Origin: PLGF01 sp052139695
Lineage (GTDB): Bacteria; Verrucomicrobiota; Verrucomicrobiia; Limisphaerales; Palsa-1400
Assembly (NCBI GenBank): GCA_052139695.1
Contig: JBKQWF010000135.1
Span: 3,672-67,671, forward strand
DNA: 64,000 nucleotides
Reading direction: 5' to 3'
The notes under the pieces are model-generated. The model saw only the letters and a program-made list of their open reading frames with translations. It made no database searches and was not told the DNA's origin. Below are positions 19,101-26,780 of this stretch, piece by piece. The number at the start of each line of letters is the position of its first letter. The stretch's first letter is position 1. The translations under genes were made by a program, and so were the position numbers.

Positions 19101-19411
19101 GCCGGGGTGAGGTAATGATGGAAATTCGTGCTGGCCGGGTCGTAGATTTGTCCCAGAAGATTCTTGAGCATGGCCTGGTTCCGCAAGGGCAGGCCAATGA
19201 CCAGGTTCATTCGGTTGGTTTCCGGCACTTCTCCAATGGGCTGCAAACGCGCTGTGATGGAGGGAATATGGCCGCGCATGACTTGCCTCTGGGCCATCAT
19301 GCCCGGACTGACAAGCACAGTTGCCGCGACCACCGCGATGAATCCGCACAAACTCCCGCCGCGCCGCGAAGACAACCCATCGTCCTTTGATAACTCGCAC
19401 TTTTTTGTCAT
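16142..19411 (-). CDS. Sedolisin (S53) family secreted serine-carboxyl protease
   Basis: 1089 residues. After a signal peptide (about 1-41), residues 50-200 form the pro-kumamolisin activation domain (YDPASTNFHHYLTPAQFAAQFG). The catalytic domain carries all expected residues: E289 and D293 in SEVSLDIEMA, oxyanion D369 in LAAGDSGAF, and S481 in GGTSCAAP. The calcium-site region near YDLCTGWGTP follows. Downstream are beta-sandwich regions and a DUF11 domain at about 930-1045 (FTLTVSNAGPDLAAGVVVTDALP). A C-terminal module (YILQYKNSLTDPSWTNVPG ... FYCVVVE) resembles the ends of other secreted proteins here. Sedolisins are acid-active peptidases, so this one probably degrades external protein. 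Expression likely starts in 19412-19480. Confidence 0.93.
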   Translation of the reverse strand: MTKKCELSKDDGLSSRRGGSLCGFIAVVAATVLVSPGMMAQRQVMRGHIPSITARLQPIGEVPETNRMNLVIGLPLRNQAMLKNLLGQIYDPASTNFHHYLTPAQFAAQFGPSPEDYQAVMNFATSHGLRVTGTHPNRTLVDLNGAVADIEKTLHLRLRTFPHPTETRTFFAPDSEPSVDLAVPLLAISGLNNYILPHPLIKSATKRNPLQPRSGSGSGGTYLGSDFRAAYVPGTSLTGAGQSIGLWEGDGYVASDIASYEGEAGLPNVPLVNVYIAGATGQAGSGASEVSLDIEMAISMAPGVASVIVYEGPDEDNITVPNEILNRMATDDLAKQLSCSWGFSIDSATDQIFQQYAAQGQSFFLAAGDSGAFVNPGNPVEAPSDDPYITIVGATTLNTGGPGGTWQSETVWNWYTTGEGKGASSGGISATYSIPSWQAPVRMANNQGSTTMRNLPDVAMAGDNVWVIYGGGQSAAFGGTSCAAPLWAGLAALVNEQGSNNLRAPVGFINPAIYSIGLSANYASTFHDITTGNNTNNFTHSMYFAVSGYDLCTGWGTPASTNLINLLAPPSTTPILNGTATLVAESCWPTNGAVDPGETVTVNLQLTDFAVANTTNLVATLQPSADVLEPSSPQNYGAVQGGGPPVSRPFSFTAGGVCGGTISTVWQLQDGTASLGTITVNFGLGALVPAATFSENFDGVTAPALPSGWSNLITGQQVDWVTSAASSDTAPNSVFATDAGSAGLAYLCGPPFSIVSSNAQLTFRQNYGLESATTTHHHGTIETNFYDGGVLEIAIGGGGFNDILSAGGSFVTGGYVGTIYAESGNPLAGREAWSGNSGGWITTTVNLPPDAAGQTVQLRWGCGTDESNLSAMAGWYVDTISVEDAYRTCCNDNANLILTQSAAPSPFVAGRAGTFTLTVSNAGPDLAAGVVVTDALPANVNFVSASSGTVLSNGNVIYSAGNLAAGAWESVSITVTPTAAGALTNTVQASSMTSNSNPSGGASVLVMTVSSGGVAAPVLSPADASMTTNGFSISVPSVAGGMYILQYKNSLTDPSWTNVPGAAVAGTGGAIILRDPSTGTARFYCVVVE

Positions 19412-19481
19412 GATTGACCCAAGGAAACGGCAAACCCGGTTCCCTCACTTGGCTTCTAAGGTGCCTTTACCCAGGAAAAAC

Positions 19482-20024
19482 TCAAGGGGCTGGGGCAGGA
19501 TTTTTGAGTTTTTTGCTCATAATGTAATCATCCATGACAAATCCGCCGCCTATGTCCGTGACCACAGCATCCGCGACTATAAAACCATTGCGCTGGTAAG
19601 CGGTGATGGCTTTGGTGTTTCTCTTATTCACCGTCAAAAGCAAAGAAGTGCCGCCCGCTTTGACGGTTTCGCCTTCGCAATGCCGCAAGAGCGAACTTCC
19701 CAGCCCCCGACCATGCCACTTTGGATGCAGGTAGATTTTATGCAGCTTGAAGACCTCGGGTTGCCCGGTCGCGCCATACCCGGCAAAGCCGGCAAAAGAC
19801 CCGGCAACGAGCAGAAGATCGTAACGAATGCCCCGCTGGCCAATATCCTCTCGCAACCTCTCCAGGGAGTACATGTCCGCCAGCATGTACTCGATTTGCT
19901 CCACGGAAATGATTCCCGGATAATACTCCCGCCAAATAGCGGCGGCGAGATCGGAGAGGTCTGCCAAATCGCCCTCGGTGGCCTGAATAATCTGCGCCAC
20001 AGGGGCTGGTCCTATGTTTTTCAC
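19482..20024 (-). CDS. GNAT family N-acetyltransferase
   Basis: 180 residues covering one GNAT fold. Motif A, the acetyl-CoA pyrophosphate loop, reads HPKWHGRGLGSSLL (Q/RxxGxG/A type), preceded by the core strand VFKLHKIYL. Motif B has NKRNTKAITAYQRNGF, including the usual Y-x-x-x-GF. The N-terminal DLADLSDLAAAIWREYYPG region is common to acetyltransferases acting on small molecules or protein N-termini. The substrate is unknown. It is oriented like the protease gene but separated from it. Confidence 0.85.
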   Translation of the reverse strand: MKNIGPAPVAQIIQATEGDLADLSDLAAAIWREYYPGIISVEQIEYMLADMYSLERLREDIGQRGIRYDLLLVAGSFAGFAGYGATGQPEVFKLHKIYLHPKWHGRGLGSSLLRHCEGETVKAGGTSLLLTVNKRNTKAITAYQRNGFIVADAVVTDIGGGFVMDDYIMSKKLKNPAPAP

Positions 20025-20083
20025 ATAGTTTAATTACGCGGATTTGTGGCCGCAATCAATCCATTCGCAAGGTTCGCAAGGGA

Positions 20084-20181
20084 TGCGATTAAATGTGTCT
20101 GGGAAGGTAAGAGCGCGTCACTCCGTGCGCGCCTCACCCCGGCGGCCAGCGGAGTGGCCGCCCTACCTAAGAATTGCCCGA
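20084..20181. repeat. Palindromic MITE-like repeat, copy a
   Basis: Begins with TGCGATTAA (20084-20092), then GGTAAGAGCGCGTCACTCCG and, after a GCGCGCC palindrome arm, CGGAGTGGCCGCCCTACC and a tail GAATTGCCCG. The same parts occur in the same order at 24711, and in modified form at 26585, 33036 and 35805. The distal TTAATCGCA end is not recognisable in this copy. Confidence 0.6.
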
Positions 20182-20206
20182 TGGTCTCAATGGCCCCCTC
20201 CGCAAG

Positions 20207-20590
20207 CTATCGGTATTTGATCAGGTTTGCGGTAATGACGGTGTGGCGCAATGGTTCCGCGACAAACACGCCCGGCGCGGCCACCGCCACGGTGCCGCTC
20301 CGATAGCTTTGCTCGACGAAAAGCAACGCCGCGTCGGCGTGTTGCTCTTTCGCCGCCTTGGCCAAATTCTCCTCGCTGTCAGTGGTCACCGCGCCGAGCA
20401 CAATGTAGGGTTGCGACGGATATTGGCCCGGCGGGAAAATGTTCACATGATCGACCCTCTTCACGTAACCTCCAGGGCCGGTAGCCCAGTTTTGCTGTTG
20501 TCCAACCCAGGGGCTGAATTTGTAAGGTGATCCGCAACCGCAAAGCGCGGCAGCCAGGGCCATTGGCAAAAGGCGAAGTATCGTTTTCAC
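20207..20590 (-). CDS. Small lipoprotein of unknown function
   Basis: 127 residues with a lipoprotein signal: hydrophobic LLPMALAAALCGC with the lipobox Cys, followed by GSPYKFSPW. The mature part has a beta-strand-rich middle (YIVLGAVTTDSEENLAKAAKEQHADAALLFVEQ) ending in a VITANLIKYR strand. The layout GAVT...AKEQHADA...F is reminiscent of small periplasmic proteins that sense or bind something at the envelope, but I do not recognise the family. Confidence 0.65.
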   Translation of the reverse strand: MKTILRLLPMALAAALCGCGSPYKFSPWVGQQQNWATGPGGYVKRVDHVNIFPPGQYPSQPYIVLGAVTTDSEENLAKAAKEQHADAALLFVEQSYRSGTVAVAAPGVFVAEPLRHTVITANLIKYR

Positions 20591-20591
20591 A

Positions 20592-20810
20592 CTATTTATT
20601 ACGGCGGGTGGTCATCGATCTTGCGCGCAGCTCCGCGAGTCCCCAACGACAAAAAAGCGGGTGAACGGTTGCCAGTCCAGTCTGCGTGATTGTTTGCGGA
20701 GTCACAGCTTCCAATATTGTCTCGGCTTGGACTGCGGCGAGGGTTTTTGCATTTCCCGGATGATCGGCAAAGGCAAGCTGGACAAGGATGTTGCAATCCA
20801 GGCCAATCAT
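20592..20810 (-). pseudogene. Truncated PIN-domain (VapC-like) toxin remnant
   Basis: The 72-residue frame begins with MIGLDCNILVQLAFADHPGN, the start of a PIN-domain nuclease: the first acidic residue sits in GLDCNILV, with the usual Thr replaced by Cys. After about 30 residues the similarity stops and the frame ends without the later acidic residues, whereas intact VapC proteins have about 130 residues. I therefore read it as a decayed toxin gene. Its ATG overlaps the stop of the upstream frame by ATGA, as in toxin-antitoxin operons. Confidence 0.55.
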
Positions 20811-20944
20811 TGCCGCGCGAACATTTCCTCAGCCAATTCTCCTTGAGAAATGATAGGCGCGAGGACGCAGTGGCCCTTAAGGGAACGAACCAGCAAAGGA
20901 GCGCCGGGGGAAATCGCCTGCGCCGATACCACCGTTAGTGGCAC
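20807..20944 (-). CDS. Possible antitoxin remnant before the PIN fragment
   Basis: A 45-residue frame from a GTG at 20944 contains PLLVRSLKGHCVLAP and ends in LAEEMFARQ, with its stop overlapping the PIN fragment's ATG (ATGA). This spacing is what VapB-VapC operons show. It has an in-frame TAG immediately upstream, so the start may be lost. It overlaps the end of the small membrane protein gene by 10 bp in another frame. The family is not identified. Confidence 0.3.
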   Translation of the reverse strand: MPLTVVSAQAISPGAPLLVRSLKGHCVLAPIISQGELAEEMFARQ

Positions 20945-21075
20945 CTACTTTTCTCGTCTTCCGGGCCGGCGCGGAGTTCGTCGCGCAGCCACACCAACAG
21001 CGCCAGGCCGAAACAAATCGTCAACCCCACCGGCACGACAATCAATCCCCACAAATTCAAATCGGTATCGGTCAT
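20935..21075 (-). CDS. 46-residue single-pass membrane protein
   Basis: An ATG at 21075 opens MTDTDLNLWG, followed by a clear single transmembrane segment (LIVVPVGLTICFGLALLVWL) and a charged tail RDELRAGPEDEKSRCH. The topology (acidic N-terminus, one helix, mixed tail) is plausible for a real small protein. No strong ribosome-binding site is seen. It is too short to be found by length filters and I do not recognise a family. Confidence 0.45.
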   Translation of the reverse strand: MTDTDLNLWGLIVVPVGLTICFGLALLVWLRDELRAGPEDEKSRCH

Positions 21076-21232
21076 AAAACAGCCATAACTTGCCGCCTCG
21101 CGCGCGATTGTAAAGGCGATTTTTACCTGCGAAACACATAGTGCGCGGCACAGATTTCTTCAAATCCATGATTTGCGCCGTTCTTTGTTGCCTTGTCCAG
21201 ATGTATATCTATAAAGACGCCTCAGGATCAAG

Positions 21233-21252
21233 CTGGTGCGCTTCTGCACCAG
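21233..21252. other. Inverted repeat, no T tract
   Basis: CTGGTGC (21233-21239) and GCACCAG (21246-21252) form a perfect 7-bp stem with a 6-nt loop in the 312-bp interval 21076-21387, which otherwise holds nothing I can call. Without a T run it is not a classical terminator. Confidence 0.35.
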
Positions 21253-21387
21253 ACCCATCCGCCGCCGCAACAAATCCTCCATGCAACACGTAAAGCCTGT
21301 TCAAAAACCTTCGGTAGGTTTCACATCTTGACGCATTCTTGTTTTCATTGGCGCGCATGGAAATAATGGAACGTTCTCGAGACCGCG

Positions 21388-21713
21388 ATGACGCGCAACG
21401 GCAAAATCGCCCGGCTTCCCCTGGCCGTCCGTCAGCAACTCAACCAGCGCCTCCAAAATGGCGAGCTGGCCCAGTATCTCCTCTCCTGGCTCAACCGGCT
21501 GCCGGAAGTCCAGGCCATCCTCGCCGCCCATTTCGCCGCCAAGCCCATCGACGAATCCAACCTGACCCACTGGAAGCAGGGCGGTTATCTCGACAAGAAA
21601 AACAGGAGCGCATCCGTCAAATCCTCGGCATCGGTGAGGAGTACGGCCCCGACGCCGCCCCGGAAAGCCTGCTTCCACCGAAACCCGAACCTGATCGAAC
21701 TAAATTGAACTAA
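21388..21713 (+). pseudogene. Frameshifted accessory gene (MTRNGKIARLP family)
   Basis: Frame 1 from 21388 reads MTRNGKIARLPLAVRQQLNQ, then LLSWLNRLPEVQAILAAHF and NLTHWKQGGYLD. Near 21590 the sensible sequence moves to another frame, QEKQERIRQILGIGEEYGP, ending PDRTKLN. The parts read as the head and tail of one protein with the middle missing or a frameshift between. From memory, proteins beginning this way recur in Verrucomicrobia and are about twice as long; function unknown. The tail is followed by repeats of AAATTGAAC, a common ending for the type. Confidence 0.55.
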
Positions 21714-21917
21714 ATTGAACCAAATTGAGCCGCCGTTACCCCCTGGGGGGGCCGCCGCGCCCCACCGCGATGCCCTCGCTCTCGCTTTTCGGGTGCAAGA
21801 ATTCTCTCACGCACCCGTCACGCTGGGTTGCGACCGACAAAACTCTTCGCCGGCCGGCTTTTTCCCAGGAATCTTATATGGGCCTCCCTTCTACTTGTGA
21901 GGGCCGATCCGTTGAGC

Positions 21918-21962
21918 TCTTCTCTCTCTCCCCGCGTGCGGGGGGAGCCGGAGGAGAGAGGG
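21918..21962. repeat. Palindromic intergenic repeat before pgk
   Basis: CCCCGC / GCGGGG stem flanked by CTCTCTC and GGAGAGAG arms. It sits in the 353-bp gap 21714-22066, which otherwise contains no gene I can support. Short frames there are random. Confidence 0.35.
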
Positions 21963-22066
21963 GTTCCACTTTTCGACTGGAAGAATTCTGTCGTGCGCAC
22001 CCTTGCCGCGTCTCCCGGCGTTTTCAGTTGAAAACGAACCGGCAATGCGGTTAACCTCCCCGCCTT

Positions 22067-23323
22067 ATGGAAAAACTTAGTGTCAACGGCTTGAACGTGA
22101 ATAACCAACGGGTGCTGGTGCGCGTGGATTACAATGTGCCCATGGAAGAAAAAGACGGCAAGATGGTCATCAACGATGCCACCCGCATCCAGGAAACCCT
22201 TCCCACTTTGCGCCTGCTGATCGAGCGCGGCGCCAAGATCGTCCTGGCAGCCCACCTCGGACGCCCCAAGGGCAAACGCGAGCCCTCCATGTCCCTTCGC
22301 CCCGTTGCCGCTAAACTTTCCGAACTGCTCCACCGTCCTGTGGCATTTGCCGAAGATTGCATTGGCGACGTGGCGGAAAAAGCCGTGGCGGGTCTCAAGG
22401 CAGGCGACGTGCTGCTGCTGGAGAATGTCCGCTATTACAACGAGGAAGAAGCCAACGACCCCGCGTTCGCGGAAAAATTGGCCCGTTTGGCCGACCTGTA
22501 TGTCAATGACGCCTTTGGCGCGGCCCATCGCGCGCACGCTTCCACCGAGGGCGTGGCCCGCGTCATCGCCAAACGCGGCGGCAAGTGCGCCGCCGGGCTG
22601 TTGATGGAGAGGGAACTGAAATTCCTCGGACAGGAATTGGAGAACCCGGCCCATCCTTTCGTTGTCGTCCTGGGCGGAGCGAAGGTTTCGGATAAAATCA
22701 ACGTCATTGACCGCCTGCTGGAAAAGGCCGACACGATTTTGATCGGCGGCGCCATGGCCTACACCTTTAAGCTGGCGCAAGGGGCCAAAGTCGGCAAATC
22801 GCTCTGTGAGCCGGACAAAGTGAGCGTGGCCAAGGCCGCGTTGGATAAAGCCAAGACGCGCGGCGTGCAATTCCTGTTGCCGACGGATAATGTCATCGGC
22901 ACGCCGGTCGATACCGGCAAGCTCAACAAAAAAGGCAAGCCGGTGATTGACATCCAAAAACCGACCGTGAATAGCGACCGGGATATTCCGGAAGGGACGG
23001 AAGGGTTGGACATCGGGCCGGAAACGGCCAAGCGCTTCAGCCAGATTCTCAGCACTGCCAAAACCATCATGTGGAACGGCCCGATGGGGATGTTCGAGGA
23101 TCCGCGCTTTGCGGAAGGGACGAACACGGTGGCGCGCGCGGTGGCGGAGGCCACAGCCCAGAACGGCGCCAAAAGCATTATTGGCGGCGGCGACAGCGTC
23201 AAGGCGCTCAACAAGGCAAAGCTGGGAGACAAAGTGACTTTCATGAGCACCGGTGGCGGCGCCAGCCTCGAATTCCTGGAAGGCAAGGTCCTGCCCGGCG
23301 TCGCCGCGCTTTCGAATAAATGA
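22067..23323 (+). CDS. pgk: Phosphoglycerate kinase
   Basis: 418 residues, slightly longer than the usual 390-400. It converts 1,3-bisphosphoglycerate and ADP to 3-phosphoglycerate and ATP in glycolysis, and runs the reverse way in gluconeogenesis. Diagnostic stretches are RVDYNVPM (substrate-binding Arg and Asp), AHLGRPKG, VNDAFGAAHRAHAS, VLGGAKVSDKI, WNGPMGMFE with the ATP-contacting Glu, and the terminal GGGDSVKAL and STGGGASLEFLEGK loops. It heads an operon with tpiA (27 bp downstream) and secG, an arrangement seen in several bacterial phyla. Confidence 0.98.
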   Translation: MEKLSVNGLNVNNQRVLVRVDYNVPMEEKDGKMVINDATRIQETLPTLRLLIERGAKIVLAAHLGRPKGKREPSMSLRPVAAKLSELLHRPVAFAEDCIGDVAEKAVAGLKAGDVLLLENVRYYNEEEANDPAFAEKLARLADLYVNDAFGAAHRAHASTEGVARVIAKRGGKCAAGLLMERELKFLGQELENPAHPFVVVLGGAKVSDKINVIDRLLEKADTILIGGAMAYTFKLAQGAKVGKSLCEPDKVSVAKAALDKAKTRGVQFLLPTDNVIGTPVDTGKLNKKGKPVIDIQKPTVNSDRDIPEGTEGLDIGPETAKRFSQILSTAKTIMWNGPMGMFEDPRFAEGTNTVARAVAEATAQNGAKSIIGGGDSVKALNKAKLGDKVTFMSTGGGASLEFLEGKVLPGVAALSNK

Positions 23324-23349
23324 CACTCTCTAACAAGGTCAACCAACCT

Positions 23350-24114
23350 ATGAAAAAAGAACGAAAATTAATTATCGCGGGCAACTGGAAGATGAACAAA
23401 ACCGTGGCCGAAGCGCTCGCTTTGGTCAAAGGGCTCAAACTGGAACTGGCCAACGTCAAGGACATCGACGTGGTCGTTTGCCCGCCCTTTACGGCATTGA
23501 GCGAAGTTTCCAAGGCGGTGCTGGACACGAGCATCCGCCTCGGCGCGCAGAACATGAGCGAGAACAATTTCGGGGCCTTCACGGGGGAAATCGCGGCCGG
23601 AATGTTAAAGGAGTTCTCCGTTCGTTATGTCATTCTCGGCCATTCCGAGCGGCGCCAATTCCAGAAAGAAAGCGACGAACTGATTTCCAAAAAGGCGCAC
23701 GCCGCCCATGCCGCCTCGCTCAAACCGATCGTCTGCGTCGGCGAACTGCTGGCGGAGCGCGAATCCGGCCAAACCGAAGCCGTCCTGACCAGGCAAGTGC
23801 GCGGAAGCCTGGCTGGTTTGACGCCGGAACAAATGAGCGAAACCATCGTGGCCTACGAACCTGTTTGGGCCATCGGCACAGGCAAGACCGCCACGACTAC
23901 CCAGGCGCAGGAAGCGCATGTTTTTATCCGCAAATTGGTGGAAGGAATGTTTGACCAAAACGTGGCGCGCCATGTCCGCATTCAATACGGCGGCAGCGTC
24001 AAGGCTTCCAACGCGCGCGAATTGATGGAACAACCGGATGTGGATGGGGCGCTGGTCGGCGGAGCTTCACTGGACGTGCGGAATTTTTCTGATATAATCA
24101 AACACTCTATTTAA
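23350..24114 (+). CDS. tpiA: Triosephosphate isomerase
   Basis: 254 residues from the ATG at 23350; an ATG overlapping the pgk stop at 23320 would add ten residues, but the family starts at the KLIIAGNWKMN motif used here. Residues seen include the catalytic Lys in NWKMNK, His in GHSERRQ and Glu in AYEPVWAIGTG, plus GGSVKASNA and GALVGGASL for phosphate binding. It interconverts dihydroxyacetone phosphate and glyceraldehyde 3-phosphate. It lies between pgk and secG in the same operon. Confidence 0.98.
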   Translation: MKKERKLIIAGNWKMNKTVAEALALVKGLKLELANVKDIDVVVCPPFTALSEVSKAVLDTSIRLGAQNMSENNFGAFTGEIAAGMLKEFSVRYVILGHSERRQFQKESDELISKKAHAAHAASLKPIVCVGELLAERESGQTEAVLTRQVRGSLAGLTPEQMSETIVAYEPVWAIGTGKTATTTQAQEAHVFIRKLVEGMFDQNVARHVRIQYGGSVKASNARELMEQPDVDGALVGGASLDVRNFSDIIKHSI

Positions 24115-24124
24115 AGAGTTAAAC

Positions 24125-24544
24125 ATGACATTTAGCATTTTTTATATCTTATTCTCGGTCCTGATGTTTCTCGACTGCGTGTTCCTGGTCTTCCTGGTCC
24201 TTTTGCAGTTGCCGAAGAAAGAAGCCGGCGCCGGCATGGCTTTTGGCGGCGCGGCCACCGACGCCCTTTTCGGCGCGGGTTCAGGCAACGTGTTGACGAA
24301 GGTGACCAAATACGCGGCGGGCGTCTTTTTTAGCCTGGCCTTGGTCATGGCCGTGATGGCTTCGGGCCGGTCCAAGACCGCCGGAGCGGCGCTGTTGGAA
24401 GAAATGACAAAAAAAGGCGCGCCCGCCATGTCCCAAACGGCGACTCCTCCCGCCTCCACAACCGGCACGACGCCAGCCGTCCCTTTGTTGCAGATATCAA
24501 ACACCGCGCCCGCGCAGACCCCCGCCAAAGGCACCAACAAATAG
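24125..24544 (+). CDS. secG: Preprotein translocase subunit SecG
   Basis: 139 residues with two transmembrane helices: FYILFSVLMFLDCVFLVFLVLLQ and YAAGVFFSLALVMAVMAS, joined by the typical QLPKKEAGAGMAFGG and FGAGSGNVLTKVTKYAA loop. The long Ala/Pro/Thr-rich C-terminal tail is an extension beyond the usual 75-110 residues. SecG supports SecYE-mediated export. It starts 10 bp after tpiA and is the last gene of the operon. Confidence 0.93.
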   Translation: MTFSIFYILFSVLMFLDCVFLVFLVLLQLPKKEAGAGMAFGGAATDALFGAGSGNVLTKVTKYAAGVFFSLALVMAVMASGRSKTAGAALLEEMTKKGAPAMSQTATPPASTTGTTPAVPLLQISNTAPAQTPAKGTNK

Positions 24545-24614
24545 TCTCTAAAACCACTGAAAGGCCCTGATGACTTCGGCCAGACCCCGTAGTCGGCGGA
24601 CGAGACGCGAAGAT

Positions 24615-24635
24615 CAGTCGGCGGGACGCCGACTG
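24615..24635. other. Perfect 9-bp palindrome
   Basis: CAGTCGGCG (24615-24623) and CGCCGACTG (24627-24635) around a GGA loop, 70 bp after secG. There is no T run. It may end transcription or be another dispersed palindrome. Confidence 0.4.
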
Positions 24636-24710
24636 AAATCGACCGGGACGGTCGCGCTCCCCGAGAGAATGTTCTGCGCTGAGGATTGGGGCACCAAAGC
24701 CGGTGCGGGG

Positions 24711-24804
24711 TGCGATTAACGCCGTCTGACGAAGGTAGGGCGCGCACTCCGTTGCGCGCCTTCCCCGGCGGCTTCCTTAGAATTGCCCGGCACTTTTAAT
24801 CGCA
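24711..24804. repeat. Palindromic MITE-like repeat, copy b (both ends intact)
   Basis: The best-preserved copy, 94 bp: TGCGATTAA at 24711-24719 is matched inverted by TTAATCGCA at 24796-24804. Inside are GGTAGGGCGCGCACTCCG, GCGCGCC and the tail GAATTGCCCGG. It fills part of the 460-bp gap between secG and the NtrC-type regulator, otherwise empty except for a doubtful 40-codon frame at 24863. Confidence 0.65.
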
Positions 24805-24862
24805 CACTGCGGTGCGGTTTATATTGACAGTCAAAGCTGAAACCACTATAGACAGGTTCAAC

Positions 24863-24985
24863 ATGAACCGACGTTTTATGGACGTTGACGGTTCCGCCCT
24901 CTGGAAGCCTGGGCACTGGAACCGCGACAACCAACCGCATCCAGAAGCGTGGTCTCCTCCCAGCGATTGGGCCGTCCAGAATTAG
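24863..24985 (+). CDS. Doubtful 40-residue ORF
   Basis: An ATG at 24863 opens a Trp-rich frame (SALWKPGHWNRDNQPHPEAW) ended by TAG at 24983. The composition is unusual for random sequence and may be a fragment of a larger protein, but no signal, ribosome-binding site or homology is recognised. Confidence 0.25.
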   Translation: MNRRFMDVDGSALWKPGHWNRDNQPHPEAWSPPSDWAVQN

Positions 24986-25005
24986 TTTAACTGCATCGTG
25001 CCGAC

Positions 25006-26460
25006 TCAGGCGGCGTCTTCTTCGGCGAGCTTGCGGTATAAGGTTGCCACGCTGACGCCCAATATTTCGGCGGCTTTTTCCTTGTCCCCACCGGTTTGGG
25101 CGAGAGCGCGGTTGACGTAGGAAAGCTCCTGGTCGCGCAAGTAGTTGCGCAGTGGGCCGATGGGCTGGGAAAGCATGTGCGCGGGCGCGGCGCTGGCGCT
25201 AGGGGCGCCGCCGACGGACATGACGGCGCCGGACGCAGGCCGGGCCACCGGAGTTTCCACCACGTCATCTTCGCCTTCGGCAGAGACGGCCCGCAGGGCC
25301 GGAGGCAAATCGGCCACGCGAATGGTGCCGTCTTCGCACAAAGCGCAAGCGCGCTCGATGGCATTCTCCAATTCGCGCACGTTGCCAGGCCAGTCATGGA
25401 GCGACAGAACATTGAGGGCTTTCCGGCTGATGCTGTAAAGTTTGCCGGTGCGCGGGTTGACCTTGTTGCGGAGAAAATGCATGGTGAGCACGGGAATGTC
25501 TTCACGCCGCTCCCGCAAGCTGGGCAGATTGATCGGAATGACGTTCAGCCGGTAGTAGAGGTCTTCCCGGAACGACCCTTCTTCGACGCGCTTTTCCAAC
25601 GGCTCATTTGTCGCTGAGAGCACCCGGACATTGACGCTGACAGGCACGTTGTCCCCCACGCGGCGGACTTCCTTTTCCTGTAAAACTCGCAGCAGCCGGC
25701 TTTGCAGGACCGGCGGCATGGAACCAATTTCGTCGAGGAACATGGTGCCGCCGTCGGCTTCGTGAAAAAGCCCCTTTTTGTCATTGATCGCGCCGGTAAA
25801 AGCGCCTTTGCAATGGCCGAACAACTCTGATTCCAGCAAGTTTTCGGGCAGCGCGCTGCAATTAATGGGAATGAAAGGAGCGAATTGACGGCGGCTGTTG
25901 AAGTGGAGCGCGCGCGCCACCAATTCCTTGCCAGTGCCGCTTTCGCCCAAAATGAGGATGGTGCTGTCGGTATCGGCCACCCGCTCAATCATTTTGAAGA
26001 CGGCCTGCATCTGGGGCGAATTGCCGATCAACTGATTGAATTGATATTTCTTCTTGAGCTGCTTGCGCAAATAAATGTTCTCAGAAATCGCCTCATTGTA
26101 AGAAAGGGCCCGCTGGATGCACAGGCGGAGATCGTCCACCTTAAAGGGTTTTTCCAAATAATCGAACGCGCCCTTTTTCATCGCCTCCACGGCCGTTTCG
26201 ATGGTGGCGTAGGCGGTAATCACGATGACGGTCGAGGGAGGATTGAGCGCGCGGGCCTTTTGCAGGATTTCCAGTCCGTGCGTGCGCGTTTTATCGAGGT
26301 AAAGGTCGGTAATGACCAACTCCGGACACTGCGCCTCAAGCGTTTCCACCGCCGCGCTGAAGCTGCTGAAGGGAAAGACCTCATGCCCCTCACGACGCAG
26401 AAGTTCCGTCACCATTTGCACCATGGTCACTTCGTCGTCGATGAGTAGAACCTTTGCCAT
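25006..26460 (-). CDS. NtrC-family sigma-54 response regulator
   Basis: 484 residues in the standard three parts. The receiver domain (1-120) has DDE at 8-10, phospho-acceptor D52 in ITDLYLDK and K104 in LEKPF. The AAA+ domain has Walker A GESGTGKE (172-179), the sigma-54 contact loop GAFTGA (219-224) and Walker B FLDEIG (241-246). A Fis-type helix-turn-helix ends the protein (AAEILGVSVATLYRKLAEE). When phosphorylated it should activate RpoN promoters. No histidine kinase is adjacent, so the partner is elsewhere. Confidence 0.94.
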   Translation of the reverse strand: MAKVLLIDDEVTMVQMVTELLRREGHEVFPFSSFSAAVETLEAQCPELVITDLYLDKTRTHGLEILQKARALNPPSTVIVITAYATIETAVEAMKKGAFDYLEKPFKVDDLRLCIQRALSYNEAISENIYLRKQLKKKYQFNQLIGNSPQMQAVFKMIERVADTDSTILILGESGTGKELVARALHFNSRRQFAPFIPINCSALPENLLESELFGHCKGAFTGAINDKKGLFHEADGGTMFLDEIGSMPPVLQSRLLRVLQEKEVRRVGDNVPVSVNVRVLSATNEPLEKRVEEGSFREDLYYRLNVIPINLPSLRERREDIPVLTMHFLRNKVNPRTGKLYSISRKALNVLSLHDWPGNVRELENAIERACALCEDGTIRVADLPPALRAVSAEGEDDVVETPVARPASGAVMSVGGAPSASAAPAHMLSQPIGPLRNYLRDQELSYVNRALAQTGGDKEKAAEILGVSVATLYRKLAEEDAA

Positions 26461-26584
26461 GTGTCAAGCTTAGCGAAACTGAGCCGCCACGGCAAGCACT
26501 ACTGCCACTGATCGGCGGTTCCGAATAACCGTCTGCCCGCTGGAAACAGCGTAGGGGCTTGAAATTCGGAACCGCCGGGGATCG

Positions 26585-26721
26585 GTAGGGCGGTGCAGGG
26601 CGGTGCTGCCGCGCCGCCCATTCTTTTTTTATAGAAGGGCGCATGAAATCCGCTGCTGAGGGAGACATTTGGGCGGAGCAGCAGCTCCGCCTGCCGGAAT
26701 TGCCCGACATTTTCATCGCGC
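26585..26721. repeat. Palindromic MITE-like repeat, copy e
   Basis: GTAGGGCGG, then GCTGCCGCGCCGCCCATTC, GCATGAAATCCGCTG and the hairpin GGGCGGAGCAGCAGCTCCGCC, ending GAATTGCCCGACATTTTCATCGC. It matches copy f (33036-33186) over more than 100 bp. It fills most of the 320-bp gap before the lamin-tail/CotH gene. Confidence 0.65.
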
Positions 26722-26780
26722 GCGGGAGCGAAGAACCAATTTGACACCCTGCCTCCATCGCTTCATTCTCGCCTGTAAGG

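Noticed and set aside
21818..23326. 502-codon reverse frame opposite pgk
   Set aside because: It is a shadow of pgk, whose protein has all family motifs; a long open antisense frame is expected in GC-rich genes.
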